From positions 1-37,382 of the forward strand of contig DASZTS010000065.1 of the NCBI GenBank assembly GCA_035547915.1: DNA of 37,382 nucleotides, in the 5' to 3' direction. Numbering within the stretch: the stretch's first letter is position 1; each line of letters opens with the position of its first letter. The notes under the pieces were generated by a model. That model was not told where the DNA came from. It saw only the letters and a list, made by a program, of their open reading frames with translations, and did not search any database. The position numbers and the translations under genes were made by a program. The stretch comes from DASSFG01 sp035547915. GTDB lineage: Bacteria > Planctomycetota > Planctomycetia > Pirellulales > JAICIG01. Of the stretch, positions 16,565 to 25,413 are shown one piece after another.

Positions 16565-18346
16565 ATGCGAAATGCCGTAGCGTTTGCCAACAATGATGTC
16601 GCAACGATCGCTTGGAGCTATGGAGCGAAGCCCGAGGGCTGTATGGGATTCGCGCTGTATCGGATCGATTCGAAGGGCGAGGAGACGCCACTGCCGAGCC
16701 ACGCGGTCTTCCCGGGCGAGACCATCGCCGCCGGGCAGACGACGGAGCAGTTCCCCATCCAGAAGTTTTACTGGAAGGACGTTTACGCGCGGCTGGTGGG
16801 AGACCAAACGGGGAACTACACGTTCCGCTATAAGGTAGTGCCGCTCGAAGGGGTGCCGGATGCGTTGAAGCCGATGACGTCTCTGCCGATCCTGACGACC
16901 AACGAAGTGACCATCTCCGGGGTGTGTTCCGCGAGCATCACCGCGATCTTTAATCGCGGCCTGATCTCGACGCAGCATGTGTCGACGGCGTTGAAGGGCA
17001 AGGTCAGCAAAGCGAGCCTGTTGGGCACGATCGCGGTTCCGGGAGACCAACTACGAAAGGACCTGGCGGGCGACATCCTCGCAACGCTGACCGGGTTTGT
17101 TGCGCGGGCGAAGACAAGTGGCTCGATCTACGCGGCGCTGTACGAACTGACGGATGTGGAGTTGGTCCAATCATTGGTGGGTATCGGAAAGAAGCTGAAC
17201 ATCGTGCTCGCGAATATCGTGGAGAAGCCGAAGGCCGGGGGATCGGAGGAGAAGCCCGGCGAGAACGACGACTCCGAAAAGAAGCTGAAGGGCTCGAAGG
17301 CATTGCTTCTCTACCGCCTGCCGAAGAGCGGCCACATCGTGCATAACAAGTTCCTGATTTACGTCGATTCCCGTGGTACGCCGCAGGCGGTATTGACCGG
17401 CTCCTGCAACTGGACCGACACGGGAATGTGCGCACAGACGAACAACTCGATCGTGATTCAGGACAAACAGGTGGCCGCGCGGTACATGGCCTATTGGAAG
17501 AAACTACAAGCAGACGAGAAGGCCCATGAGAAGGGCAGCCCGTTCCAGGACAAGCCGCTGCGCACGTTCAATTCCACCGGCAAGAACCTGAGTCTCGACA
17601 AGGGGACCGCCGACGCCAGCGCGTTGACGAGCTACTTCTCGCCCAATACTCCCAATCAACGCAGCAAGGGAAAGAAGACGGAGGCCTTCCCGGTGGACAT
17701 GAAGGATCTGAGCGACCGGGTCATGGCCGCGAAGAATGCCGTGCTGTTTCTCGCGTTCATTCCGGGAACCCCCAGCATCACGGAGTTCGCGGCGGCTGCA
17801 CAGAAGGCCAACAAAGGTCTGTTCGTGCGCGGATGCGTGACCTCGCCGGACGCCGCAGGGAATTATTATTACGATCTGAAAGGCACTTCGCCGCCCAAGA
17901 AGCAGAAGGGAGTCAAGAATCCGCCTGCGCCGCAAGACGCACGAGTCATCTCGGCGAACGCCCTGGACGACAAGGTGCCACCGGGTTGGCAGAAGGAACT
18001 GCTGAAGGCCGGGTTTGCGATCACGCACGACAAAATCGTGGTGATAGACCCGTTTGCGGACAACTGCACCGTAGTGGTCGGAAGCCACAATCTCGGATAC
18101 CAGGCATCGTACAACAACGACGAGAATCTCTTGATCATCGAAGGCAACAAGAAATTGGCCATGGCGTACGCAACGCACGTGCTCGACGTGTACGACCACT
18201 TTGCCTGGCGTTGGACGGTAAACCACGGAACGAAGGTCGATGCCAACCTGAAGACGACGCCGGATGATTGGCTGAACTGGTACTTCGATGCGCAGGGGAA
18301 CATCAAGACGGCGCAGTTGAAGTTCTGGATGCAGGCTACCGTGTAG
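16565..18346 (+). CDS. Phospholipase-D-like protein with two HKD motifs
   Basis: This 593-residue protein has the phospholipase D (HKD) fold used by phosphatidyl transferases and by nucleases. ATG at 16565 follows GAGGAGC. The first ~115 residues look like a fibronectin-III-like or beta-sandwich domain (ATIAWSYG, GFALYRID, YRYKVVPLEG). HKD motif 1 is H260-N-K262, then D268, followed by TGSCNWT (278-284). HKD motif 2 is H488-D-K490, then D495 (HDKIVVID), followed by GSHNLG (506-511) and the downstream NDENLLI. Both active sites appear intact, so a dimer-like pseudosymmetric catalytic centre is likely. There is no signal peptide or membrane segment, so it is probably cytoplasmic. A charged linker (about 224-245, Glu/Lys-rich) lies before motif 1. 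The substrate, lipid or nucleic acid, cannot be told. Confidence 0.88.
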   Translation: MRNAVAFANNDVATIAWSYGAKPEGCMGFALYRIDSKGEETPLPSHAVFPGETIAAGQTTEQFPIQKFYWKDVYARLVGDQTGNYTFRYKVVPLEGVPDALKPMTSLPILTTNEVTISGVCSASITAIFNRGLISTQHVSTALKGKVSKASLLGTIAVPGDQLRKDLAGDILATLTGFVARAKTSGSIYAALYELTDVELVQSLVGIGKKLNIVLANIVEKPKAGGSEEKPGENDDSEKKLKGSKALLLYRLPKSGHIVHNKFLIYVDSRGTPQAVLTGSCNWTDTGMCAQTNNSIVIQDKQVAARYMAYWKKLQADEKAHEKGSPFQDKPLRTFNSTGKNLSLDKGTADASALTSYFSPNTPNQRSKGKKTEAFPVDMKDLSDRVMAAKNAVLFLAFIPGTPSITEFAAAAQKANKGLFVRGCVTSPDAAGNYYYDLKGTSPPKKQKGVKNPPAPQDARVISANALDDKVPPGWQKELLKAGFAITHDKIVVIDPFADNCTVVVGSHNLGYQASYNNDENLLIIEGNKKLAMAYATHVLDVYDHFAWRWTVNHGTKVDANLKTTPDDWLNWYFDAQGNIKTAQLKFWMQATV

Positions 18347-18417
18347 GGCGGATCGAATCGATGGGTGCTTGGCAAGGCGCCTCGATAACGTGGTTCTTGC
18401 CTTCAAATAAGTAAGCA

Positions 18418-18445
18418 AGCCCTTTGGCTTTTCCGCCAAAGGGCT
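18418..18445 (+). terminator. Perfect 11-bp hairpin downstream of the phospholipase-D-like gene
   Basis: AGCCCTTTGGC (18418-18428) and GCCAAAGGGCT (18435-18445) form a perfect 11-bp stem with the loop TTTTCC, 71 bases after the stop codon. A short T-tract is absent, so it may be a processed or factor-assisted terminator rather than a classic intrinsic one. Confidence 0.55.
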
Positions 18446-18812
18446 CCTTGCCGAATCAGTCTGTCGCGATCGCGTAACCGTCAGCGATTCCTAATCACAG
18501 TGATCCGGTAACTGCGGCTGACTATTTCTTCGGCCCAGACGCGCTCACAATGCGCTCGGCATTGGGCACGCTGGGGGTCGTACCGGTGATTCCCCAGTTT
18601 CGGCGAAAAGGTTCACCTGCGAGAACATTTTCTTGCGAATTCTTGCTGTCCCCCCGCCTGGCCATGACAAAGACGCCGATCGCGAAAAAGTGAACTTTCC
18701 TGTCCCCAGATTGCGGAGTCGGAGCGGTAATCTTTCTGGACGGTCACGCGACGGTTGACTGCTTGCGGCAATTCCAGCTCATCTGCCTTGTCGTTCTCGT
18801 GGGGAGTTCGGA
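18446..18812. other. Upstream region of the ECF sigma operon
   Basis: This 367-base region has no gene that I can support. It must hold the promoter of the sigma operon. TTGACT at 18757-18762 resembles a -35 box, but I see no convincing -10 at the right distance. Confidence 0.3.
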
Positions 18813-19376
18813 GTGGATAAGGACAACTTTGCCCAACTGATCGCTCCGGTGAAGAACCGGATGTTCGAGACGGTCTGGCGGGTCCTGCGTCACACGCAGG
18901 ACGCCGAGGACGCTCTGCAAAACGCCCTGACCACCGTTTGGCGGCAGCGAGCGCGGATTGCCAGCCATTCTGCTCCGCAGGCGCTGATTCTGAAGATCTG
19001 CGCCGACGCCGCGATCGATCAATTCCGCCGATGCCGACGGCGCCGCGACAAACAGGATATTTCCGCGATCGAGACAGGCCTCTGTTCTGTTCGGCCCTCA
19101 CCGGTTGACGACGCGATTGGACATGAAACGTCGGAAATCATGATGGAGGCCATTTCGCGACTTTCGCCGAATCAGGCGACGGCCGTCGTGATGCGATTCA
19201 TTCAGGGCGAATCCGACGCGGCCATCGCGGCCGCCTTGGGCTGCGGCACCGAGACGGTCCGCGAGCACATTGACCGGGGTCGAGAACGGCTCGGCCGGAT
19301 GCTGAGGCGCCTGGCCCCGCACGGCCGGAGCTTGGCCAATTCGGCCAAAACACACCTTCCCGAGGAGGACAAATGA
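18813..19376 (+). CDS. ECF-type RNA polymerase sigma factor
   Basis: This 187-residue protein is an extracytoplasmic-function sigma-70 factor. It starts with GTG at 18813, six bases after GGGGAG. Region 2 spans about residues 8-75, containing the helix MFETVWRVLRHTQDAEDALQNAL and the melting/-10 recognition stretch TVWRQRARIAS. Region 4 covers about 108-165, with the helix-turn-helix GESDAAIAAALGCGTETVREHIDRGRERL. The sequence between these regions is short and polar, as in this class. Its TGA overlaps the ATG of the next gene (ATGA), so the two are translationally coupled, an arrangement typical of a sigma factor and its membrane regulator. Confidence 0.9.
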   Translation: MDKDNFAQLIAPVKNRMFETVWRVLRHTQDAEDALQNALTTVWRQRARIASHSAPQALILKICADAAIDQFRRCRRRRDKQDISAIETGLCSVRPSPVDDAIGHETSEIMMEAISRLSPNQATAVVMRFIQGESDAAIAAALGCGTETVREHIDRGRERLGRMLRRLAPHGRSLANSAKTHLPEEDK

Positions 19377-21007
19377 TGAACGATGAAAACGGACGGTTAC
19401 AGACCGTCGACGCGCTTCTGGAGCAATTTTCACGTGTCGCGGTGCCCCCCGACGTCGAGCGGCGGCTCGAAGCACACGTGCAGGAGTTTCGCCGGCAATC
19501 GCAGCCTCAGGCGGCGGCTTCCAGGTCGGCGTTTCGACACCCATCTCGACGGCGCATGCTTCGGACATGGGCCGCAGCCGGTCTGGCGGCAGCCGTGGTG
19601 GCTTCGTTGTTCGTAGCGTTCGGCCATCGCGACGCGTGGGCGCAGGTGGTGAATTCGTTGCGGTCGAAAAGTTGGGTGCGCGTGACCTTGCAGATTTCCA
19701 AAGGGGCGCCCATTCCCAAAGACTTTGCGCCCCCGGAAATGTGGTTCTCCGCCGAACACAAGGTCGCCGCACGGCGCATGGACCAGGCGGCACAGTACAT
19801 CGACTTCGCCAGCCAGGAAACCTACGACTACGATCCTCACAGAAAAACATTGAATTACTCGCTGACCAATGATACCGACAACGTCGAATTCGGACACTTC
19901 GAGACGCTGTTGCGCCTGCTATCCGAGGGAGACCGCGAGCTGAAATTGCCCACATCTCCCATCCAAGTTGTCGGGCGCACCCGACGCGACGTGACAGACG
20001 GAGACCGCCGCTGGACCGAGTTCACGTTCGAGTGCCGTGATGCCAGACATACACCGAACGATTATCGGGTGACGTTCCGCGTCGATCCGGAAAAGCAATT
20101 GCCCGTCGAGATGCGGAGCACGGAGAAGTTCGCCTCGAATGACCCCGCGGCCGAGCGCACCTACTCCATTGATTATCCAGCAGCCGGTCCGGAAGACATT
20201 TACGCGCTGGGCGTGCCTCGCGATGCGCAGGTCGTCGATCGAACCCGTAAAACCAAGAACGGTCCCGAAATCAAAGAGTTTCTGGCGGCATATGATAAGG
20301 CCCGCGGCAAGCGGCTCGAACCCTTCTCGGTCGTCGTGCTCGCCTCGACTCCCCAGAAAAACTTCTCCGACACCGAGCGCGCATTTCGCGGCCGCCACGA
20401 TGGCCAGAACGTGCAACTCGAGGAAGCCGATGGGCAGCAGTTGCTGGAGCTTCGTCAGCAGTGCTGGTCTGGGCAGCTACGTCCGGACAATGTCGATCCG
20501 GCGATGTGGTGGAGGCAGCAGATCGCGGGGCTGACGTTCGCCTTGCAGCCGCCTTGCGATGAGCTGCTACCGCATCGAGTGGGCTGTCCCAATCTCACGC
20601 TGGGGCCTCCACTCGTCAACAATCCGGACTGCGACATCACTCTCGATAGGCAGCCAGTTTCGGGACCGGCGGGGACGGTCCTGCTGACAATCCAAGTCGA
20701 GACGAAGCTCGGGTTCAATCGCTGCTTTTACTGGATCGCTCCCGAACGAGACTACATGGTGCTGAGGAAGGAAATGCACTTTTCGCGGAATCAGGCCTGG
20801 GACAATGTGACGCAGATCATCGACAAAGTTCAGCAGTCGCCGGGCGGCCGCTGGTATGCAACCGAAGTTCGCCTCGGCAGAATTGAAAAGCACGGCGACG
20901 ACCTGCCTGCGGAAGAGATAATCGTGAAACCGGATGAGCGGCGGACGGGAATGGAAATCGGACCGGTCACGACCACGTTGCTTCGGTACTTCGTTGAGTT
21001 CGACTGA
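19373..21007 (+). CDS. Membrane-anchored putative anti-sigma factor or sensor protein
   Basis: This 544-residue protein has a short cytoplasmic N-terminus (residues about 1-60), one membrane segment (about 63-82, TWAAAGLAAAVVASLFVAFG), and a large exported domain. The start overlaps the sigma gene stop. The zinc-binding anti-sigma motif HxxxCxxC is absent from the N-terminus. The exported part begins AWAQVVNSLRSKSWVRVTLQ and carries repeated WF-containing strands and FASQETYDYDP segments. These resemble LolA-like lipoprotein-fold sensor domains in planctomycete anti-sigma proteins, although I cannot confirm the fold. An anti-sigma role is inferred from the coupling. Three cysteines (VGCPN and DCD, and QQCWSG) occur in the periplasmic part. 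Its 3' end faces the kinase gene. Confidence 0.75.
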   Translation: MMNDENGRLQTVDALLEQFSRVAVPPDVERRLEAHVQEFRRQSQPQAAASRSAFRHPSRRRMLRTWAAAGLAAAVVASLFVAFGHRDAWAQVVNSLRSKSWVRVTLQISKGAPIPKDFAPPEMWFSAEHKVAARRMDQAAQYIDFASQETYDYDPHRKTLNYSLTNDTDNVEFGHFETLLRLLSEGDRELKLPTSPIQVVGRTRRDVTDGDRRWTEFTFECRDARHTPNDYRVTFRVDPEKQLPVEMRSTEKFASNDPAAERTYSIDYPAAGPEDIYALGVPRDAQVVDRTRKTKNGPEIKEFLAAYDKARGKRLEPFSVVVLASTPQKNFSDTERAFRGRHDGQNVQLEEADGQQLLELRQQCWSGQLRPDNVDPAMWWRQQIAGLTFALQPPCDELLPHRVGCPNLTLGPPLVNNPDCDITLDRQPVSGPAGTVLLTIQVETKLGFNRCFYWIAPERDYMVLRKEMHFSRNQAWDNVTQIIDKVQQSPGGRWYATEVRLGRIEKHGDDLPAEEIIVKPDERRTGMEIGPVTTTLLRYFVEFD

Positions 21008-21037
21008 GGGCGGCCGTCTTCGGCAACGCCGCAGTTA

Positions 21038-21103
21038 TTAGAGCAACCGACAAAGCCGGATGGAGCTCCGAAAATCGGCCGTTTCACGGCCGATTTTCGC
21101 TTT
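21038..21103. repeat. Interspersed hairpin repeat, copy 1
   Basis: This repeat begins TTAGAGCAACCGACAAA and ends in the hairpin at 21069-21099: a 13-bp perfect stem around the loop TTTCA. The loop holds the complement of the kinase stop (TCA at 21084-21086), so the stem supplies the kinase's last codons. It lies between the convergent ends of the 544-residue gene and the kinase gene and can act as a bidirectional terminator. Copies 2 and 3 are at 28859-28924 and 37053-37115. Confidence 0.7.
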
Positions 21104-24100
21104 TAGCGGTGATGGGGCGGACGGGAGGAGCGGTCAAGTCGAGACCGAGCCGTTCGGCCTCAGCGAAACGTACGAAGGACCAAACGGTGTCGAAGCGGCG
21201 GCGGTAGCGATGCTCCAGGTGATCGAGAATCAGGCGCCGCGGGGCGCCGAAGCACGTGGGCATCTTGAGCAACTCCACCAACTGCTGTGTTGTCAGGCGG
21301 CATTCTGGTTGAGATTGATCGTCGTGGTTGGCAGTATCTTCGCGTGAAGCGGAGAGAAGGTCGTTCAAGAGGGCCACGGGATAGGAATTGTCACGGAGCA
21401 ACGGATCGCCGGCGAAGGCGGTCGCTTGCACGAGCAGCCAGACGGCGTCGGCTGCCGTAGGGGCATCACAATACTTAACGAGTTCCACGAGCGCGTCTTC
21501 CGTCACCGAACACCATTTGACGCTATGCAGACGGGCGATCCGATTGGCCAGGCGTGCACGCATCACCGGCGCGACGACCCGCGCCGCATCGTCGGGCTCC
21601 ATGTCGGCCGCCAGACGCGAGACGGTGTATCTCTCTGGCTCGAAGTCGAAGCCCCGTTCGACCCAGCTTTGGCTCGCGTCCGTTTCGGCTATGGCACGGG
21701 CCGCCGCGGCGCAGACCTGGGCTCGTCGCCTGCGGTCCATCTTCGAGGCGATCGTCAGCAACGGCTCATCACGGCGTTCTTCTTCGGGTACACCCTTACT
21801 CGACCGCATACCGGCGATCAGCTCATCCGCGGCTTCCGAGTAGACGGACACTTGCTCGTCGGGTTTCATTTGTGGGACGATGGCCACCATCCCTCTCGCG
21901 AGATGACCCAGGTCATTGCGATCCTTCGCTCGCTGCATACCCGCAGACAATTCACGCGCCGCGGCGGCGCACACTTCCGCTCGCCGGTCGGCATCCAGTC
22001 GCACGGCAACCGCCGCGAGACCCTCGGCCAGATCGCCACGCACCGAGGCGTTCGGGCTCCGGCGTAGCGCCTCGGAAAGCAACCGCGCGGCCTCTTCTGG
22101 TCGCATCCGCGGTGTCAATTGCACAAGTCCGCGATCTACCGCATAGTCGACCTCGCTGTCATTCTCGCCAGCATCGTCGTGCAACGCTATCAATACCTGC
22201 GCCGCCTCACCGCAACGGCGCGCCGCATCGGCGGGGTCCATGCCAGCCGCGACTTGGGACAGGTCGACGACGATCGGTCCGAGACCGTCGGGTTGGCTGA
22301 GTCCATCTCGAATCTTTTCGTGAAGCTCATTAATCAGGTTCTGTGCCATCGCGCCGCAGACATTTTGAAGTCGCTTCGCGTCGGCACCCTCTAAGTGGGT
22401 CGCCAGCAATGTGCAGCCCTTGGCCATGCGAGCCTGGCTCCCGAGGTCGTTTTCCCTTGTGATAGGCGCCCATTCGACATCGAGCCTATCCATCAGGAAC
22501 CTGGCCGCGGGGGTGCAAATGCGGGCCGCGTCGGTGGGTTCCAGTTGCGCCGATAGTTGGGCCAATGCCGCACATGCTCCTTCCGCGAACGAAGTCGGTT
22601 CTCGCTTGAGGGCGTCGGTTAGAACCTCGGCGGCCTCGCCGCACACCTGCGCGCGAAGCGTGGGTTCTATCTTCCCGATGACGACCGCCAAGGTTCCTAC
22701 GTAGTCTGTCGGTGCATCTTTCGTGGGCGAGTGGCTGAAGCCGACGAGCATCTCCCCGCCAGCACCGGTAGCGACATACGCCGTTGGCGATCGCATGAAG
22801 CCGATGAACACCCGCGCAGCATCGGCGCAGGCCCGAGATCTTGCGGACTCGTCCATTCTTGCCGCGACGTCGGCCAGACCGTCTCCGAGAACGTTTCGTT
22901 CATCGGTGGCTATCCTCGGATTTATCTCCGTATAGATATTCCCGTCGGGATCTAGAATCTGGACACTGGCTGACCCTTTGGCGACGTATTCGGAATGGAG
23001 TGCCTCGAGCAAAACCGCCGATCCCTCGGCCGGGTCCATCTGCGAAGCCACGCGAACCAGGTCGCGCGGATTTATCTTCGGCACCCCATGCGAAGCATGC
23101 GCTCCGACTTCGCAGAATGCCTTATTCATGACGCGGACTGCCTCGCGGCGAACGCGCGTCGCGCCAGGCGGCTCCAGACGATCCGCGAGGCGGGCCAGAT
23201 CGCGGCCCAGAGACCAGTGGTCATATCGCGACGTCGCGCTCTTTAGGCCAGCATTGAGCGCCCGCTCGGCTTCGGCCGGATCCAGACGATCAACAGCCAA
23301 CGCGAGAATATCGGCGATTCCATCCGTGTAATACGCGTCGAACGGCCCGGCCGGGCGGCAGGACCACGCAAACGGGGTCAACCGCGCCAGAGTATTCGGT
23401 TCCACATGAGATCGGGTCGTCCAAAAATAGTCGGTCTGCCACGGCCAGTGGATCGACTCATTCGACGCTTGCCGTTCCAGCGGTGCCTCGTTGACCGCGA
23501 CGATGCAGGCGTCGGCCAAGGGTCCGGGTTCCTCGACAAGTTCCAAGGCAAAGAACGCCGCTTCCGCACGCTGCTCTTTCGACAAAGATGGGTCGCGCAG
23601 CCGGTCCAAGAGGAACGCCGCGGCGCGATCGCGCCTTTGCGGATCCAACCCGACCGCGGCGATGGCCGCAGGTTCCGAGCACATGCACATCGCGGGAGCG
23701 AGGTTCGGGTCTCGAGTACCTTCGTCGATGAAACGCAACCATACCGCGTCGTCGGGAAGGGTGGCCAGGCTCCACAGGGCCTCGCGCTCAGGATGGCTGA
23801 GAGGCTCGTTGCCCGGCGCCAACGGGTTGAGCGTCGCGATCAATCCGTGCGCTGCCACTCGTTCGGTCTGTTCGCGCGCCGTGATCGCCTTGCCTTCGGA
23901 TTTCTCGGCATCGACTCTCGCCTCGCGCTCTGCGACCGCCAGATAGGACGAGACGGCCGTACCAGCGACCAACGCGACGACCAGCGATGCCGCCAGACCG
24001 GCGGGAAGTGGGTTGCGACGGCACCAGCGCCAGGCGCGCTCCGCTCGCCCGACGCGCCGAGCGGCGATCGGGTCGCCACGCAGATACCGACGCAGGTCGT

Positions 24101-25295
24101 CGCGGAAGTTCGCCGCCGTGCCATAGCGACGCGCCGGCTCCTTGGCCATCGCTTTGAGGCAGATCGTCTCTAGGTCGCGCGGAATCCTCTCATTCAACGT
24201 TCGCGGCGGGCGCGGTTCGTCGTGCAACACCTGATGCAACAGCATCCGGCGGCTACCACGAAACGGAATCTCGCCGCACAAGAGCTCGTAAAGCACGACC
24301 CCCAGGGAATAGACGTCGCTGCGTCCGTCGACCTGCGCGTGATCGCCGGCCGCCTGTTCGGGCGACATGTAAGCCGGCGTTCCCAATACCTGACCGTCGA
24401 GCGTGACGGCGATCTCCCCCTCGTCGCGACGGGCCAGGCCGAAGTCGGTCAGGTAGGCGGCGAACTGCGATCCGCCGGCGCCCTTGTCTTGTGTTGTCGC
24501 CAGCAGGACATTGCTGGGTTTGATGTCGCGGTGGATGACTTTTTGCCGGTGGGCATAGTCGAGCGCATCGGCCAGTTGCTCCACCAATTCGGCCGACTCG
24601 CGGAATCCGGGCCGTCCGCTGCTGATCAGGTCGGCCAGCGTTGGTCCGTCGATATAATCACTGACGATGTACGGCGAACCGTGTTCGTGGGCGATCTCGT
24701 GGACCTGCACGATGCTCGGATGCCGCAGGCCGGCGGCGCTGCGGGCCTCGCGGAGAAAACGCCGAGCGTCTTCCGAGTCGGCGAAGTAATCGGCGCGGGG
24801 CAGTTTGAGGGCCACGAAGCGGTCGAGCTCGCTGTCGCGGGCCTTGTATACCTCGCCGAAGGCGCCTCGGCCGAGCAGTTCCAACACCTGGAAGCGGCCG
24901 AGGGTGCCCGCGGGGCCCGCACTGCGGTAGGTGGCGGTAGCATTCGCCTCGACGCGGAAGGAGCTGCCGCAGTTGAGGCAGGTCACTTCCTTGGGCCGCG
25001 GCTCGACGAGCTGCACCCGATTGCCGCAATGCGGGCATTTCAACCGCTTCGCCATCTCGGCCGGTATGCGGCCGTCGACGGGCTGGGCCGCGCGGAACAT
25101 CATCTCCACGAGTTTCAAGCGCTCGTCGAGCCAGGGCGCCAATTCGGGTTCCGCGGCGACGGCACGCGCCCGGTCGGGGCGCTGTCCGCCCTGCAATTCC
25201 TCCAAGAATGCCTCGACGGCCATTTGCAGCCGCGTTTCGAGTTCGGCCGGTGGCGTGAAGGGTTGTCCGGGCGTGACTGGTTGTTCGGTGTCCAT
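21084..25295 (-). CDS. Giant Ser/Thr protein kinase with zinc ribbon and C-terminal repeats
   Basis: This is a 1403-residue Hanks-type kinase. ATG at 25295 is chosen; a GTG at 25355 lies inside the candidate promoter. The order is an N-terminal helical segment (1-80), a zinc ribbon (CPHC at 87-90 and CLNC at 106-109), the kinase domain (about 134-400), a basic linker, one membrane segment (about 432-454), and about 950 C-terminal residues. Kinase motifs are the glycine loop LGRGAFGEVY (141-150), catalytic lysine K164 in VALKLP, HRDIKPSN (255-262, D257), DFG (284-286), and GTPAYMSPEQ (305-314). The C-terminal part contains at least ten copies of an alpha-helical unit, pattern 'M-D/E-P-x-D-A-A-R...A..L'. 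ATG is preceded by CACCTCCC, not by a Shine-Dalgarno sequence. It follows the ECF sigma gene and probably signals with it. Confidence 0.93.
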   Translation of the reverse strand: MDTEQPVTPGQPFTPPAELETRLQMAVEAFLEELQGGQRPDRARAVAAEPELAPWLDERLKLVEMMFRAAQPVDGRIPAEMAKRLKCPHCGNRVQLVEPRPKEVTCLNCGSSFRVEANATATYRSAGPAGTLGRFQVLELLGRGAFGEVYKARDSELDRFVALKLPRADYFADSEDARRFLREARSAAGLRHPSIVQVHEIAHEHGSPYIVSDYIDGPTLADLISSGRPGFRESAELVEQLADALDYAHRQKVIHRDIKPSNVLLATTQDKGAGGSQFAAYLTDFGLARRDEGEIAVTLDGQVLGTPAYMSPEQAAGDHAQVDGRSDVYSLGVVLYELLCGEIPFRGSRRMLLHQVLHDEPRPPRTLNERIPRDLETICLKAMAKEPARRYGTAANFRDDLRRYLRGDPIAARRVGRAERAWRWCRRNPLPAGLAASLVVALVAGTAVSSYLAVAEREARVDAEKSEGKAITAREQTERVAAHGLIATLNPLAPGNEPLSHPEREALWSLATLPDDAVWLRFIDEGTRDPNLAPAMCMCSEPAAIAAVGLDPQRRDRAAAFLLDRLRDPSLSKEQRAEAAFFALELVEEPGPLADACIVAVNEAPLERQASNESIHWPWQTDYFWTTRSHVEPNTLARLTPFAWSCRPAGPFDAYYTDGIADILALAVDRLDPAEAERALNAGLKSATSRYDHWSLGRDLARLADRLEPPGATRVRREAVRVMNKAFCEVGAHASHGVPKINPRDLVRVASQMDPAEGSAVLLEALHSEYVAKGSASVQILDPDGNIYTEINPRIATDERNVLGDGLADVAARMDESARSRACADAARVFIGFMRSPTAYVATGAGGEMLVGFSHSPTKDAPTDYVGTLAVVIGKIEPTLRAQVCGEAAEVLTDALKREPTSFAEGACAALAQLSAQLEPTDAARICTPAARFLMDRLDVEWAPITRENDLGSQARMAKGCTLLATHLEGADAKRLQNVCGAMAQNLINELHEKIRDGLSQPDGLGPIVVDLSQVAAGMDPADAARRCGEAAQVLIALHDDAGENDSEVDYAVDRGLVQLTPRMRPEEAARLLSEALRRSPNASVRGDLAEGLAAVAVRLDADRRAEVCAAAARELSAGMQRAKDRNDLGHLARGMVAIVPQMKPDEQVSVYSEAADELIAGMRSSKGVPEEERRDEPLLTIASKMDRRRRAQVCAAAARAIAETDASQSWVERGFDFEPERYTVSRLAADMEPDDAARVVAPVMRARLANRIARLHSVKWCSVTEDALVELVKYCDAPTAADAVWLLVQATAFAGDPLLRDNSYPVALLNDLLSASREDTANHDDQSQPECRLTTQQLVELLKMPTCFGAPRRLILDHLEHRYRRRFDTVWSFVRFAEAERLGLDLTAPPVRPITAKSENRP

Positions 25296-25344
25296 GGGAG
25301 GTGAGCCCGCGCTGATGCGGCCGCGGTTGCAAAGTGCCCCTAAG

Positions 25345-25376
25345 TATAGAGACACCGAAACCGAGCCGGCGACAGC
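25345..25376 (-). promoter_or_regulatory. Candidate ECF promoter of the kinase gene
   Basis: On the minus strand the element reads GCTGTCGCC, 14 bases, GTCTCTATA, and lies 50-81 bases before the kinase ATG. It is identical in both blocks and in spacing to the element before the sigma gene (26040-26071). It lies in the gap between the sigma stop (25414) and the kinase start, so the kinase can be transcribed on its own. The spacing and GTC in the downstream block are typical of ECF promoters. Confidence 0.6.
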
Positions 25377-25413
25377 AAGTCACGGCGGACAGCCTACGGC
25401 GACGCCCGCCTCA

